A stretch of DNA of 5,191 nt from JBGPIT01 sp041485125 (GTDB taxonomy: Bacteria; Desulfobacterota; Binatia; UTPRO1), in assembly GCA_041485125.1 (NCBI GenBank), contig JBGPIT010000370.1:1-5191 (forward strand). Direction: 5' to 3'. The notes under the pieces are model-generated. The model was not told where the DNA came from, ran no database searches, and saw only the letters and a list, made by a program, of their open reading frames with translations. Positions 1 through 4,805 of the stretch are shown here, in pieces. The translations under genes were made by a program, and so were the position numbers. How positions within the stretch are numbered: the first letter of the stretch is position 1; each line of letters starts with the position of its first letter.

Positions 1-171
1 CGCGATGCGAGGGAGCGCGGCGCTCAGCATCCCGAAGTCGTACTGATCGAAGAGGAGACCGAGCGACACGGCGCCCAGCATCCGAAGGTGCTCGGGTGCG
101 ATGTCGGGCACGGAGCCGAGGAAAGGAGGAATCCACCAGGGCTGTCGACCGCCCCGAACGCGAGTCGTCAC
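1..171 (-). CDS. MFS transporter, N-terminal fragment (runs off the left edge)
   Basis: This frame is open from a GTG at 171-169 to the window edge and gives 57 residues. Residues 11-18 read PWWIPPFLG-like and precede a hydrophobic stretch from about residue 31 (MLGAVSLGLLFDQYDFGMLS) that ends in AALPRIA. That segment, with its embedded DQYD and a following small-residue-rich 'SAALP', is the usual first transmembrane helix of Major Facilitator Superfamily sugar/metabolite:proton transporters, so an inner-membrane secondary transporter is expected. The substrate cannot be inferred from one helix. The GTG start is chosen because MFS similarity begins about ten residues downstream. GGAG lies only 2 nt upstream, which is short, and the frame stays open further upstream, so the start is uncertain. 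It is divergent from the ZapG-like gene at 307. The remaining eleven or so helices lie outside the window. Confidence 0.75.
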   Translation of the reverse strand, partial: MTTRVRGGRQPWWIPPFLGSVPDIAPEHLRMLGAVSLGLLFDQYDFGMLSAALPRIA

Positions 172-306
172 GTCTCCGCACTCATTCGTCTCGCGCGCCT
201 GTATGACCGGGCGCGCCGCTCCTGGCAATCGTCGAAGCTCTTGGCGGAGGACGACACAGCCTTCGACACGCTGTAATTCTCCCGCCAAGAAAGATACGGA
301 GACACC

Positions 307-720
307 ATGGCCGCTGATCCCATTCTTCCCTTCTGGCTCGTCGTCACCGGCAGCATCGTCGCCGGCGTCGTCGCCGGGATTCTCTTCGAGCGCACCACCG
401 GCGCGGCCGCCAGGCGTGCGGCCAAGCTCGATGCCGATCTCGCGCAGGCGCGCTCCGATCTCATGCGCTACCGGGAAGAGACCGCCCGGCACTTCAGCAA
501 GAGCGCCGAGCTGCTCGGCCGTATGGCGAGCGACTACCGCGAGTTTCTCGACCATTTCGTGAGCGGCGCCGACGAGCTCTGCGGCGGCAACGTGAAGGAG
601 ATCAGCATCAACGGTCTCGAGCGCCCGCTGCTCGACACGACGAGCGCGACCGCGACGCTGGACGCCCACGAGGCCCCACCGACCGACTCGGAGCCGCTGG
701 CGGAAGACACGCCCAAGTAG
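307..720 (+). CDS. zapG: YhcB/ZapG-family (DUF1043) membrane-anchored coiled-coil protein
   Basis: The product has 137 residues. An N-terminal transmembrane helix (about 8-27, FWLVVTGSIVAGVVAGILFE) is followed by an Ala/Arg/Asp-rich amphipathic helix likely to form a coiled coil (33-60). Next comes the family signature at 55-84, with YREETARHFSKSAELL then MASDYREFLDHF. The tail (105-137) is acidic, Pro-rich and probably disordered. E. coli YhcB/ZapG has the same order, a similar length (about 130 residues) and a closely similar HF-SAELL-MA-DYR core. There it is an inner-membrane protein linked to cell division and envelope growth. By analogy this one would sit in the inner membrane with the coiled coil in the cytoplasm. 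GGAG at 298-301, 5 nt before the ATG, supports the start. The family is described mainly from Gammaproteobacteria, so its presence here is of some interest. Family assignment is confident; function is by homology. Confidence 0.88.
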   Translation: MAADPILPFWLVVTGSIVAGVVAGILFERTTGAAARRAAKLDADLAQARSDLMRYREETARHFSKSAELLGRMASDYREFLDHFVSGADELCGGNVKEISINGLERPLLDTTSATATLDAHEAPPTDSEPLAEDTPK

Positions 721-738
721 CCGCGGGTTTGCGCCGTG

Positions 739-752
739 CTCGCGTCCGCGAG
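739..752. other. Short hairpin between the ZapG-like gene and the exported-protein gene
   Basis: CTCGC (739-743) and GCGAG (748-752) form a perfect 5-bp stem around a 4-nt loop, 18 nt after the ZapG-like stop codon. No T-tract follows on either strand, so it is not a canonical intrinsic terminator. It may only weakly attenuate transcription, or be chance in GC-rich DNA. Confidence 0.25.
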
Positions 753-775
753 TAAGAGGCGGGGTGGGGTCCGCT

Positions 776-780
776 GGGAG
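776..780 (+). promoter_or_regulatory. Shine-Dalgarno site choosing the ATG at 785
   Basis: GGGAG ends 4 nt before the ATG at 785. The frame is also open from a GTG at 764, which has GAGG at 756-759 in front of it. The ATG is preferred because it gives a compact signal peptide with a short basic n-region. The GTG would add seven residues (MGSAGSR) and remains possible. Confidence 0.5.
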
Positions 781-784
781 TCGG

Positions 785-3103
785 ATGGTGGGTCGCTACC
801 ACGTGCGCGCCGCGTTCGGCGCTTCGCTCGTTGCGCTCGCGGGATATCTCTACACGCTTTCCAGCTCACCGGCGGCACAGATCGCGCCGATCACTCTCGG
901 TGATCACTATCTTTGCTACGCTGCGCGCGCGCTGCGTGCGCCCCGCGGGACGCCGCCGTTTCCGAAGTTCTCGGCGCAGGCCGGCGTCGTCGTCGACGAT
1001 CAGCTCGCCCACCGCCTGATCGATCTCGCGAAGCCGCTGCGGCTCTGCAATCCGGCGGACAAGAACGGCGAAGGCGTCACCGACCCGGCGACGCACCTCG
1101 AGGCGTATCAAGCGAAGCTCACCCGGACGGCGCCGCGTCAGGCGAGGCCGGGTGCGCGCGTCGACCAGATCCACAATCAGCTCGGGACGTTGAAGCTGAA
1201 AGTGACGGCGCTCGACGGTTTTCTGGGACCGGCGGCGGCCGTGAAAGGGACCGGGGGCATCGGTCCGTTGGTGAATCCCGGCGCGCCCCACTTTCAGTGC
1301 TACAAGGCCGCGATCGCGAAAGCGCCGCGGGGCAGCACGCCATTTCCGACCTTCACACCTCGGACGATCAGCGTCGTGGACGATTTCGGAACCTTCTCCG
1401 TGGTGCTCGTGAAGCCTACCCGGCTTTGCAATCCCGCCGACAAGAACGGTGAGGACCCGAGCGCACCGGCGAGCCCCGGGCATCTCGTCTGCTACGCGGC
1501 GAAGCTCCCGTCGGAGACGCCGAGGGCGCTCCGCGATCTCGTCAAGCAGTCGGTCTCGACCCACACGCAGTTCGGCCCGGAGGTACTGCGAACGACGAAG
1601 CTCACCGAGCTGTGCGTGCCGTCGCTCGAGGACCCGGTCGCGACACCGACGCCGGTCGTCACGCCGGTGATGGAGCAGACGCCGACCGCATCGGTGACTT
1701 CGACCGATACGCCGACCGCCACGCCATCTCCGACGGCCACGAGCACCGTCACGGCGACGACGACCGAAACGGCGACGCCCACCGCGACGCGAACGCCGAC
1801 CCCAACTGCGACCGAAACCAGCACGCCGACGCCGACCGTCACCCCCACGCGAACGGTGACGCCGACGCCGACCGCGACGCCGACACGCACCGCAACGCCG
1901 ACCACGACTCCGACGCGAACCCCGACTCCGACGCCGACGGCCACGATCGTCTGCGCGTTTCCCGCCTCCGGGCAGACCGCGGCGTACCCAGCGGACAAGA
2001 ACGATTCCATAGACGGGGCGGTCGGCGTCGCCGACGACGGCACGGTACGAGCGGGCGCGACGCTCGCGTACGTCGACAACGGCGACGGGACCGTCACCGA
2101 TCTGAACACCGGGCTCACGTGGGAGAAGAAGAGTGACGACGGCGGCTTGCACGATCGCGACGACACGTACCTGTGGTCGGGCAACGGCGAAGAGGAGACC
2201 GTTTGGGATTGGCTCGACGATCTCAACGCGTCGGCATTCGCGGGCCGCAGCGATTGGCGGATTCCGAACGTGAAGGAGCTGACGACGATCATCGACTACG
2301 GACAGAACGGCCCCGCGCTCGATCCGTCGTTCGACGCCGGCTGTGAGACTGGATGCACGGTCCTGACGTGCAGCTGCACGGCCGTCTCGAATGCGTCCTA
2401 CTGGTCATCGACGACCAAGATCGGCGCGACCTCCAACGCGTGGACGGTGACCGCGACGACCGGCAGGGTTCAGTTCGTCGACAAAGCGACGGGGCAGCGG
2501 GTGCGCGCGGTCCGCGGCGGCTCCAACTGCAAGCTGCCGGCGACGGGCCAGACGACGAAGTTCACTGCCGACAAGAACGACGGCATTGCGGGTCCGGTCG
2601 CGGTCCCTGACGACGGCACGGTCCGAGCCGGTGCACCGCTCAGCTACGTCGAGAACGACGACGGCACCGTCACCGACCAGAACACCCAGCTCGTGTGGGA
2701 GAAGAAAGGCGACGGCGGCGGTGTTCACGATCGCCGCGCCACCGCGCTCTGGTCGGGCAACGGCGTCGGAGAGACGGTCTGGGATTGGCTCGACGACGTG
2801 AACTCGCAGGCGTTCGCCGGCCACATCGACTGGCGCATCCCGAACGTCAAGGAGCTCCAGAGCATCATCGACTATCAACGGAGCGGCCCGGCGCTCCATC
2901 CGGTCTTCGACGGGAACTGCGTGCCGGGATGCTCGGAGCTCGACTGCAGCTGCTCACCGATTGCGCCGGCCGTGTTCCACAGCTCCACCACCGACGCGGC
3001 GCTCGGCACGAGCGCGTGGGTCGTCGGGTTCTCGGATGGCAGCGTCGCGACGGCCGTGAAGACGATGGCGCAGTCGATGCGAGCGGTCCGCGGCGGACAG
3101 TAG
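785..3103 (+). CDS. Exported modular protein: cysteine-motif modules, Thr-Pro linker, two Lcl/DUF1566 domains
   Basis: The product has 772 residues. Residues 1-33 form a signal peptide: basic MVGRYHVR, a hydrophobic core at about 9-24, and cleavage probably near SSSPAA. Residues 41-150 and 169-280 are two related modules opening with H-x2-CY (C44, C172) and carrying LCNPADKNGE (C88-E96, C215-E223). Each has a second half opening with HL-x2-Y. Residues 287-387 are a Thr/Pro/Ala linker. Residues 390-579 and 582-772 are tandem DUF1566 (Lcl C-terminal-like) domains with DGTVTD, TGLTWEKK (TQLVWEKK in the second), DWRIPNVKEL and a terminal RAVRGG. The DUF1566 fold occurs in lectin-like and adhesin-like surface proteins, so a secreted or surface-anchored binding protein is likely; the ligand is unknown. 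No transmembrane anchor, LPxTG motif or catalytic motif is visible. The gene follows the ZapG-like gene by 64 bp on the same strand and converges on the toxin-antitoxin operon. Domain calls for the C-terminal half are secure. The N-terminal modules are recognised only as a recurrent pattern. Confidence 0.9.
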   Translation: MVGRYHVRAAFGASLVALAGYLYTLSSSPAAQIAPITLGDHYLCYAARALRAPRGTPPFPKFSAQAGVVVDDQLAHRLIDLAKPLRLCNPADKNGEGVTDPATHLEAYQAKLTRTAPRQARPGARVDQIHNQLGTLKLKVTALDGFLGPAAAVKGTGGIGPLVNPGAPHFQCYKAAIAKAPRGSTPFPTFTPRTISVVDDFGTFSVVLVKPTRLCNPADKNGEDPSAPASPGHLVCYAAKLPSETPRALRDLVKQSVSTHTQFGPEVLRTTKLTELCVPSLEDPVATPTPVVTPVMEQTPTASVTSTDTPTATPSPTATSTVTATTTETATPTATRTPTPTATETSTPTPTVTPTRTVTPTPTATPTRTATPTTTPTRTPTPTPTATIVCAFPASGQTAAYPADKNDSIDGAVGVADDGTVRAGATLAYVDNGDGTVTDLNTGLTWEKKSDDGGLHDRDDTYLWSGNGEEETVWDWLDDLNASAFAGRSDWRIPNVKELTTIIDYGQNGPALDPSFDAGCETGCTVLTCSCTAVSNASYWSSTTKIGATSNAWTVTATTGRVQFVDKATGQRVRAVRGGSNCKLPATGQTTKFTADKNDGIAGPVAVPDDGTVRAGAPLSYVENDDGTVTDQNTQLVWEKKGDGGGVHDRRATALWSGNGVGETVWDWLDDVNSQAFAGHIDWRIPNVKELQSIIDYQRSGPALHPVFDGNCVPGCSELDCSCSPIAPAVFHSSTTDAALGTSAWVVGFSDGSVATAVKTMAQSMRAVRGGQ
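905..1624 (+). repeat. Two diverged copies of a Cys-motif module (about 110 residues each)
   Basis: Module 1 covers residues 41-150 (905-1234) and module 2 residues 169-280 (1289-1624). Both begin with H-x2-CY, continue through APRG, PFP and a VVDD segment, and reach K-P-x-RLCNPADKNGE. Each then repeats a half-size version of itself: HLEAYQAKL in module 1, HLVCYAAKL in module 2. The second half of module 2 closes with C277 (TELCVP), whereas module 1 has no cysteine there. The pattern suggests one H-x2-CY...LC-x-P building block used four times, each with a likely disulfide except the second. Copy identity is at protein level, not as long exact DNA repeats. Confidence 0.7.
1643..1945 (+). repeat. 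Low-complexity Thr-Pro linker tract
   Basis: About 101 codons are dominated by ACG, CCG, GCG, ACC and CCC, giving imperfect TPT, TPTAT and TRT runs (residues 287-387). At DNA level this is an irregular array of units such as ACGCCGACC. It separates the N-terminal modules from the DUF1566 pair and should be an extended, protease-resistant, possibly O-glycosylated spacer. The imperfect units could allow in-frame length change by recombination or slippage. The long antisense frame across it, rich in Val-Gly, is a by-product of the repeat. Confidence 0.9.
1952..3100 (+). repeat. Tandem duplication of a 192-residue DUF1566 unit
   Basis: Unit 1 starts at C390 (1952) and unit 2 at C582 (2528), a 576-bp period. 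The two align without gaps along their whole length. DWRIPNVKEL is at 490 and 682, the cysteines at 520/524/529/531 match 712/716/721/723, and RAVRGG is at 574 and 766. WSGNG, ETVWDWLDD and the AFAG segment are shared. Differences are scattered substitutions, so the duplication is not recent but has kept its spacing. The conserved C-x3-C-x4-C-x-C cluster, plus a cysteine at the first position of each unit, suggests disulfides in an exported protein. Confidence 0.88.
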
Positions 3104-3148
3104 CACCGTCCCGAAGTCCCAGCACCGGCGGGGGTTTTGTTCACCCCT

Positions 3149-3580
3149 TCATGGTTGATGGACTTCCACTTGGAAGCCCAGGAGCGCGGCGTTGGCGCGT
3201 ACGCGCTCGTCGACGCTGACGATGACGAGGTCGGGAAACGACTGCCGGAGGAAGAGCGCGCTCGCCAGGTGGATCGCATCGAAGGTGCGTACCGGCTCGT
3301 TTGGAAAGCCCTCCTCCGCCCGTCGCGCGATCTCCTCGGAGATCTCGAGAATGGCCCAGGTGGACGCCGCTTGTGCGAACACGGCCAGGACGTCGGCGCT
3401 CTGCGCCGCCGTGATGCGCCCATCGCGCTCGGCGCGGCGCACGACCCGGCGCGTTTCGATCATGGTCAGGCGCGACGAGGTGACCTTCTCCGCCGCCGCC
3501 AGCGCCACGCGTAGCGCCTCGCCTCCCTCCTCGCCAAAGAGCCACCGCAGTACCGCGCTGGTTTCTGCGTAGACCGTCAC
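3149..3580 (-). CDS. vapC: PIN-domain ribonuclease toxin (VapC-like)
   Basis: The product has 143 residues, the usual size for a VapC toxin. The acidic residues of the PIN nuclease site are visible: E6 in VYAETSAVLRWLFGE, E42 in LTMIETRR, D101 in RTFDAIHLASAL and D124 in VSVDERVRANAALLGF. PIN toxins are Mg2+/Mn2+-dependent RNases that cleave tRNA or rRNA and arrest growth unless bound by their antitoxin. The first acidic position, usually Asp, is Glu here. The start is the GTG at 3580, which overlaps the antitoxin stop in a GTGA overlap, indicating translational coupling. GGGGA lies just upstream at 3584-3588. It is the second gene of the antitoxin-toxin pair and ends 45 bp from the convergent exported-protein gene. 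No frameshift or lost catalytic residue is seen, so it looks intact. The RNA target cannot be told from sequence. Confidence 0.9.
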   Translation of the reverse strand: MTVYAETSAVLRWLFGEEGGEALRVALAAAEKVTSSRLTMIETRRVVRRAERDGRITAAQSADVLAVFAQAASTWAILEISEEIARRAEEGFPNEPVRTFDAIHLASALFLRQSFPDLVIVSVDERVRANAALLGFQVEVHQP

Positions 3581-3867
3581 CGGTCCCCACGCTCCGCGTC
3601 GAGCAGGTCGCTGCTCGCGACAGGACGACGCAGCGGTGAGGGACGATACGCGCGAGGATCCTGCGGCAGCCCCGCGACCAGAACCCCTTCGGCGCAGAGC
3701 CGTTCCACGGCCTGGTCGTGCGCGCTGAGGGCAGCTCCCGTGCTCGGCTGGCGCAGCTCGGCAACGACCCGGCCGCGATCGGTCACCAGCACGACTTCCC
3801 CGTTCTTCACCTCACGCAGGTAGCTGCTGAGGCGATTCTTGAGCTCCTTGACGGCCACCGCCTTCAT
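3577..3867 (-). CDS. vapB: Phd/YefM-type antitoxin partner of the PIN toxin
   Basis: The product has 96 residues. The N-terminal half (1-40: MKAVAVKELKNRLSSYL, then EVKNGEVVLVTDRGRVVAEL) is a clear Phd/YefM dimerisation and DNA-binding fold. The rest (45-96) is variable, with Pro-rich and basic patches and a charged end (LDAERGDR). This is the usual unstructured segment that wraps around and blocks the toxin. The role expected from the family is to neutralise the PIN toxin and, as a dimer, to repress the operon. It is first in the operon, and its TGA overlaps the toxin's GTG. An inverted repeat inside its promoter (3879-3896) fits autoregulation. No Shine-Dalgarno is visible before the ATG at 3867. 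The preceding remnant frame ends in an ATGA overlap with this start, which may be coincidence. Phd-type antitoxins paired with PIN toxins are common, so 'vapB' names the role rather than the fold. Confidence 0.88.
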   Translation of the reverse strand: MKAVAVKELKNRLSSYLREVKNGEVVLVTDRGRVVAELRQPSTGAALSAHDQAVERLCAEGVLVAGLPQDPRAYRPSPLRRPVASSDLLDAERGDR

Positions 3868-3875
3868 GGTGTCCG

Positions 3876-3905
3876 AAAGTAGCCCCGTGTAGCTACCAGG
3901 GTCAA
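3876..3905 (-). promoter_or_regulatory. Candidate sigma-70 promoter of the toxin-antitoxin operon
   Basis: On the minus strand a -35 box TTGACC (3905-3900, 5 of 6 consensus) is followed after 18 nt by TACTTT (3881-3876, 3 of 6). The antitoxin ATG begins only 8 nt after the -10 box. Transcription would therefore start at or within about two bases of the ATG and give a leaderless or near-leaderless mRNA, which matches the missing Shine-Dalgarno. Confidence 0.5.
3879..3896. promoter_or_regulatory. Inverted repeat between -35 and -10: likely antitoxin operator
   Basis: GTAGC (3879-3883) and GCTAC (3892-3896) are perfect inverted arms around 8 nt. The right arm is also part of the palindrome GTAGCTAC (3889-3896). 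The element fills the promoter spacer and touches the -10 box, where binding of a Phd-like dimer would exclude RNA polymerase. Assignment as operator is inferred from position and symmetry. Confidence 0.5.
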
Positions 3906-3907
3906 CG

Positions 3908-3984
3908 CGCTCGCTCGCGGGGCGGCGAGCGGGTCTCCCGCCCTCGACGCCCGGCGAATCGCTCCGCGACCGTCGCGTCGCGGA
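3908..3984. repeat. Cluster of perfect GC-rich inverted repeats at the gene-truncation junction
   Basis: Three hairpins can be drawn. CGCTCGC (3908-3914) pairs with GCGAGCG (3925-3931), loop 10. GCGGG (3929-3933) pairs with CCCGC (3937-3941), loop 3, and overlaps the first. TCCGCGAC (3963-3970) pairs with GTCGCGGA (3977-3984), loop 6. No T-tract follows on either strand, so they are weak candidates for factor-independent terminators. The third begins one codon after similarity in the upstream remnant ends. Confidence 0.6.
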
Positions 3985-4793
3985 CGGATGTTGAAGATCC
4001 GGTTCGGCGCGCTGCCGCTGACCGAGGTGAAGATCCCGCGTCCGGTTCCTTGGCTCGTATTCATCTCCTGCCAGTGCGGCAGGATCGCGTAGCTGAGCAC
4101 GTTCGTCGGCAGCTTGTGCGTGTTGTAGAGGCTCGCGTTGCCGACGAACTGTACGTCGCCGTTCGAGCCGGCTTTCACGAAGGTGCAGGACCGGTCGTAG
4201 AACTGCCAGGTGAACGGCAGCTGGATAGCGGTCAGCACGTCGTTGCCGGCGACGTCGACGCGCGTGGCGCCGCCGGGAACGATGCTCGCGCCGGTCGACT
4301 CCGCGATCGTGTAGCTGCAGGGGCCGGGCGTCGGTGTGGCGGACGGTGTCGGCGTGGTCGATGCGCTGACCGAGCCGAGGAGACGCACGAGACCGAAGTG
4401 TGCCTCGCCGTGGAAGGTCGTGAAGCTCCCCCCGACGAGCGTCTTGCCGTCCGTCTGCTGTGCCAACGAGAGAATGTCGCCGTCCGCGCCGGGCAACGAC
4501 GTGAACGAGTCGTCGGGCAGCGCATCCGCGAAAGTGCGGAAGAGCCGATAGCTCGTCGTGAAGCAGTTGCCCATCGACGGGCAGAGATCGTGGCGCGTGA
4601 ACGAGCCCAGCGAAAAAGCGCTGATTGCGCGGGCTCCGCGCGATCGACGCCCATCGCCGAGGTGCGTTGCCTCGGAATGGTACAGAGAAAAACTCGACGA
4701 CGGCGCGCTTCCATTGTGTGCGCCGACCGGTCGTGTTGACGTGCTTCCGTCAGCGATGACGCATGGAGCTTCGTCGCAACAATCACGTCGTCC

Positions 4794-4800
4794 GAGGAGG
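4794..4800 (+). promoter_or_regulatory. Strong Shine-Dalgarno for a TTG start
   Basis: GAGGAGG sits 5 nt (ACACC) before TTG at 4806. It is the best ribosome-binding site in the window. It fixes the start of the right-edge membrane protein, which has no ATG before its first transmembrane helix. Confidence 0.8.
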
Positions 4801-4805
4801 ACACC

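Larger units (their letters stand above)
3864..4574 (-). pseudogene. Remnant of a secreted beta-propeller/Thr-Pro-linked surface protein
   Basis: The open frame gives 236 residues. Residues 22-66 hold one delta-60 (DUF5122) beta-propeller repeat: DDSF, then ILSLAQQTDGKTLVGGSFTT, then a closing GLVRL. Residues 73-85 are a Thr-Pro linker (TTPTPSATPTPGP). Residues 86-196 look like the start of an extracellular domain seen in other modular exoproteins: CSYTI, LPFTWQFYD, SNGDVQFVGN, LPHWQEM, GIFTSVSGSAPNRIFNI. After I196 (3987) the sequence becomes Arg-rich and unlike the domain, reading through hairpins and the toxin-antitoxin promoter to a TGA. The ATG at 4574 has no ribosome-binding site, and the frame is open upstream without a credible start or signal peptide. 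Both ends therefore look broken: a single propeller repeat where families have many, and a domain cut mid-strand. A short expressed protein cannot be excluded. Confidence 0.6.

Noticed and set aside
241..277. TTGGCG (241-246) and TGTAAT (272-277) as a promoter for the ZapG-like gene
   Set aside because: The spacer is 25 nt, too long for sigma-70, and no better -35 box sits at the right distance.
101..562. Plus-strand frame of 153 codons at the left end
   Set aside because: It overlaps both the MFS N-terminus and the ZapG-like gene out of frame and has Ser/Pro/Arg-rich composition typical of a shadow.
1643..1945. CRISPR array or other regularly spaced repeat
   Set aside because: The units are short, contiguous and in coding phase (Thr-Pro codons), with no unique spacers.
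866..2152. Long minus-strand open frame of 428 codons opposite the exported protein
   Set aside because: It is Arg-rich and low-complexity across the Thr-Pro tract, has no domain, and is the antisense shadow of a well-supported gene in GC-rich DNA.
1492..2292. Minus-strand frame with a striking Val-Gly repeat
   Set aside because: The VGVGV pattern is simply the antisense of the ACG/CCG/ACC Thr-Pro codons; there is no start signal or domain.
3104..3148. Possible bidirectional terminator between the convergent genes
   Set aside because: GGGG and CCCC (3131-3134 and 3144-3147) flank a T-rich GTTTTGTT, but the stem is only 4 bp and no proper stem precedes the T-run.
3864..3867. ATGA overlap between the remnant frame and the antitoxin as evidence of one operon
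   Set aside because: The last 40 codons of the remnant are non-domain sequence that runs through the antitoxin's own promoter, so the overlap is more likely accidental.
4050..4739. Plus-strand frame of 229 codons over the beta-propeller remnant
   Set aside because: Its composition is Arg/Ala/Val-rich without domain features, whereas the minus strand shows recognisable DUF5122 and linker sequence.
4756..4783. Candidate promoter ATGACG-16-AACAAT for the right-edge membrane gene
   Set aside because: Each box matches only 4 of 6 consensus bases and spacing is short; a TTGACG at 4736 has no matching -10 box. Neither is strong enough to annotate.
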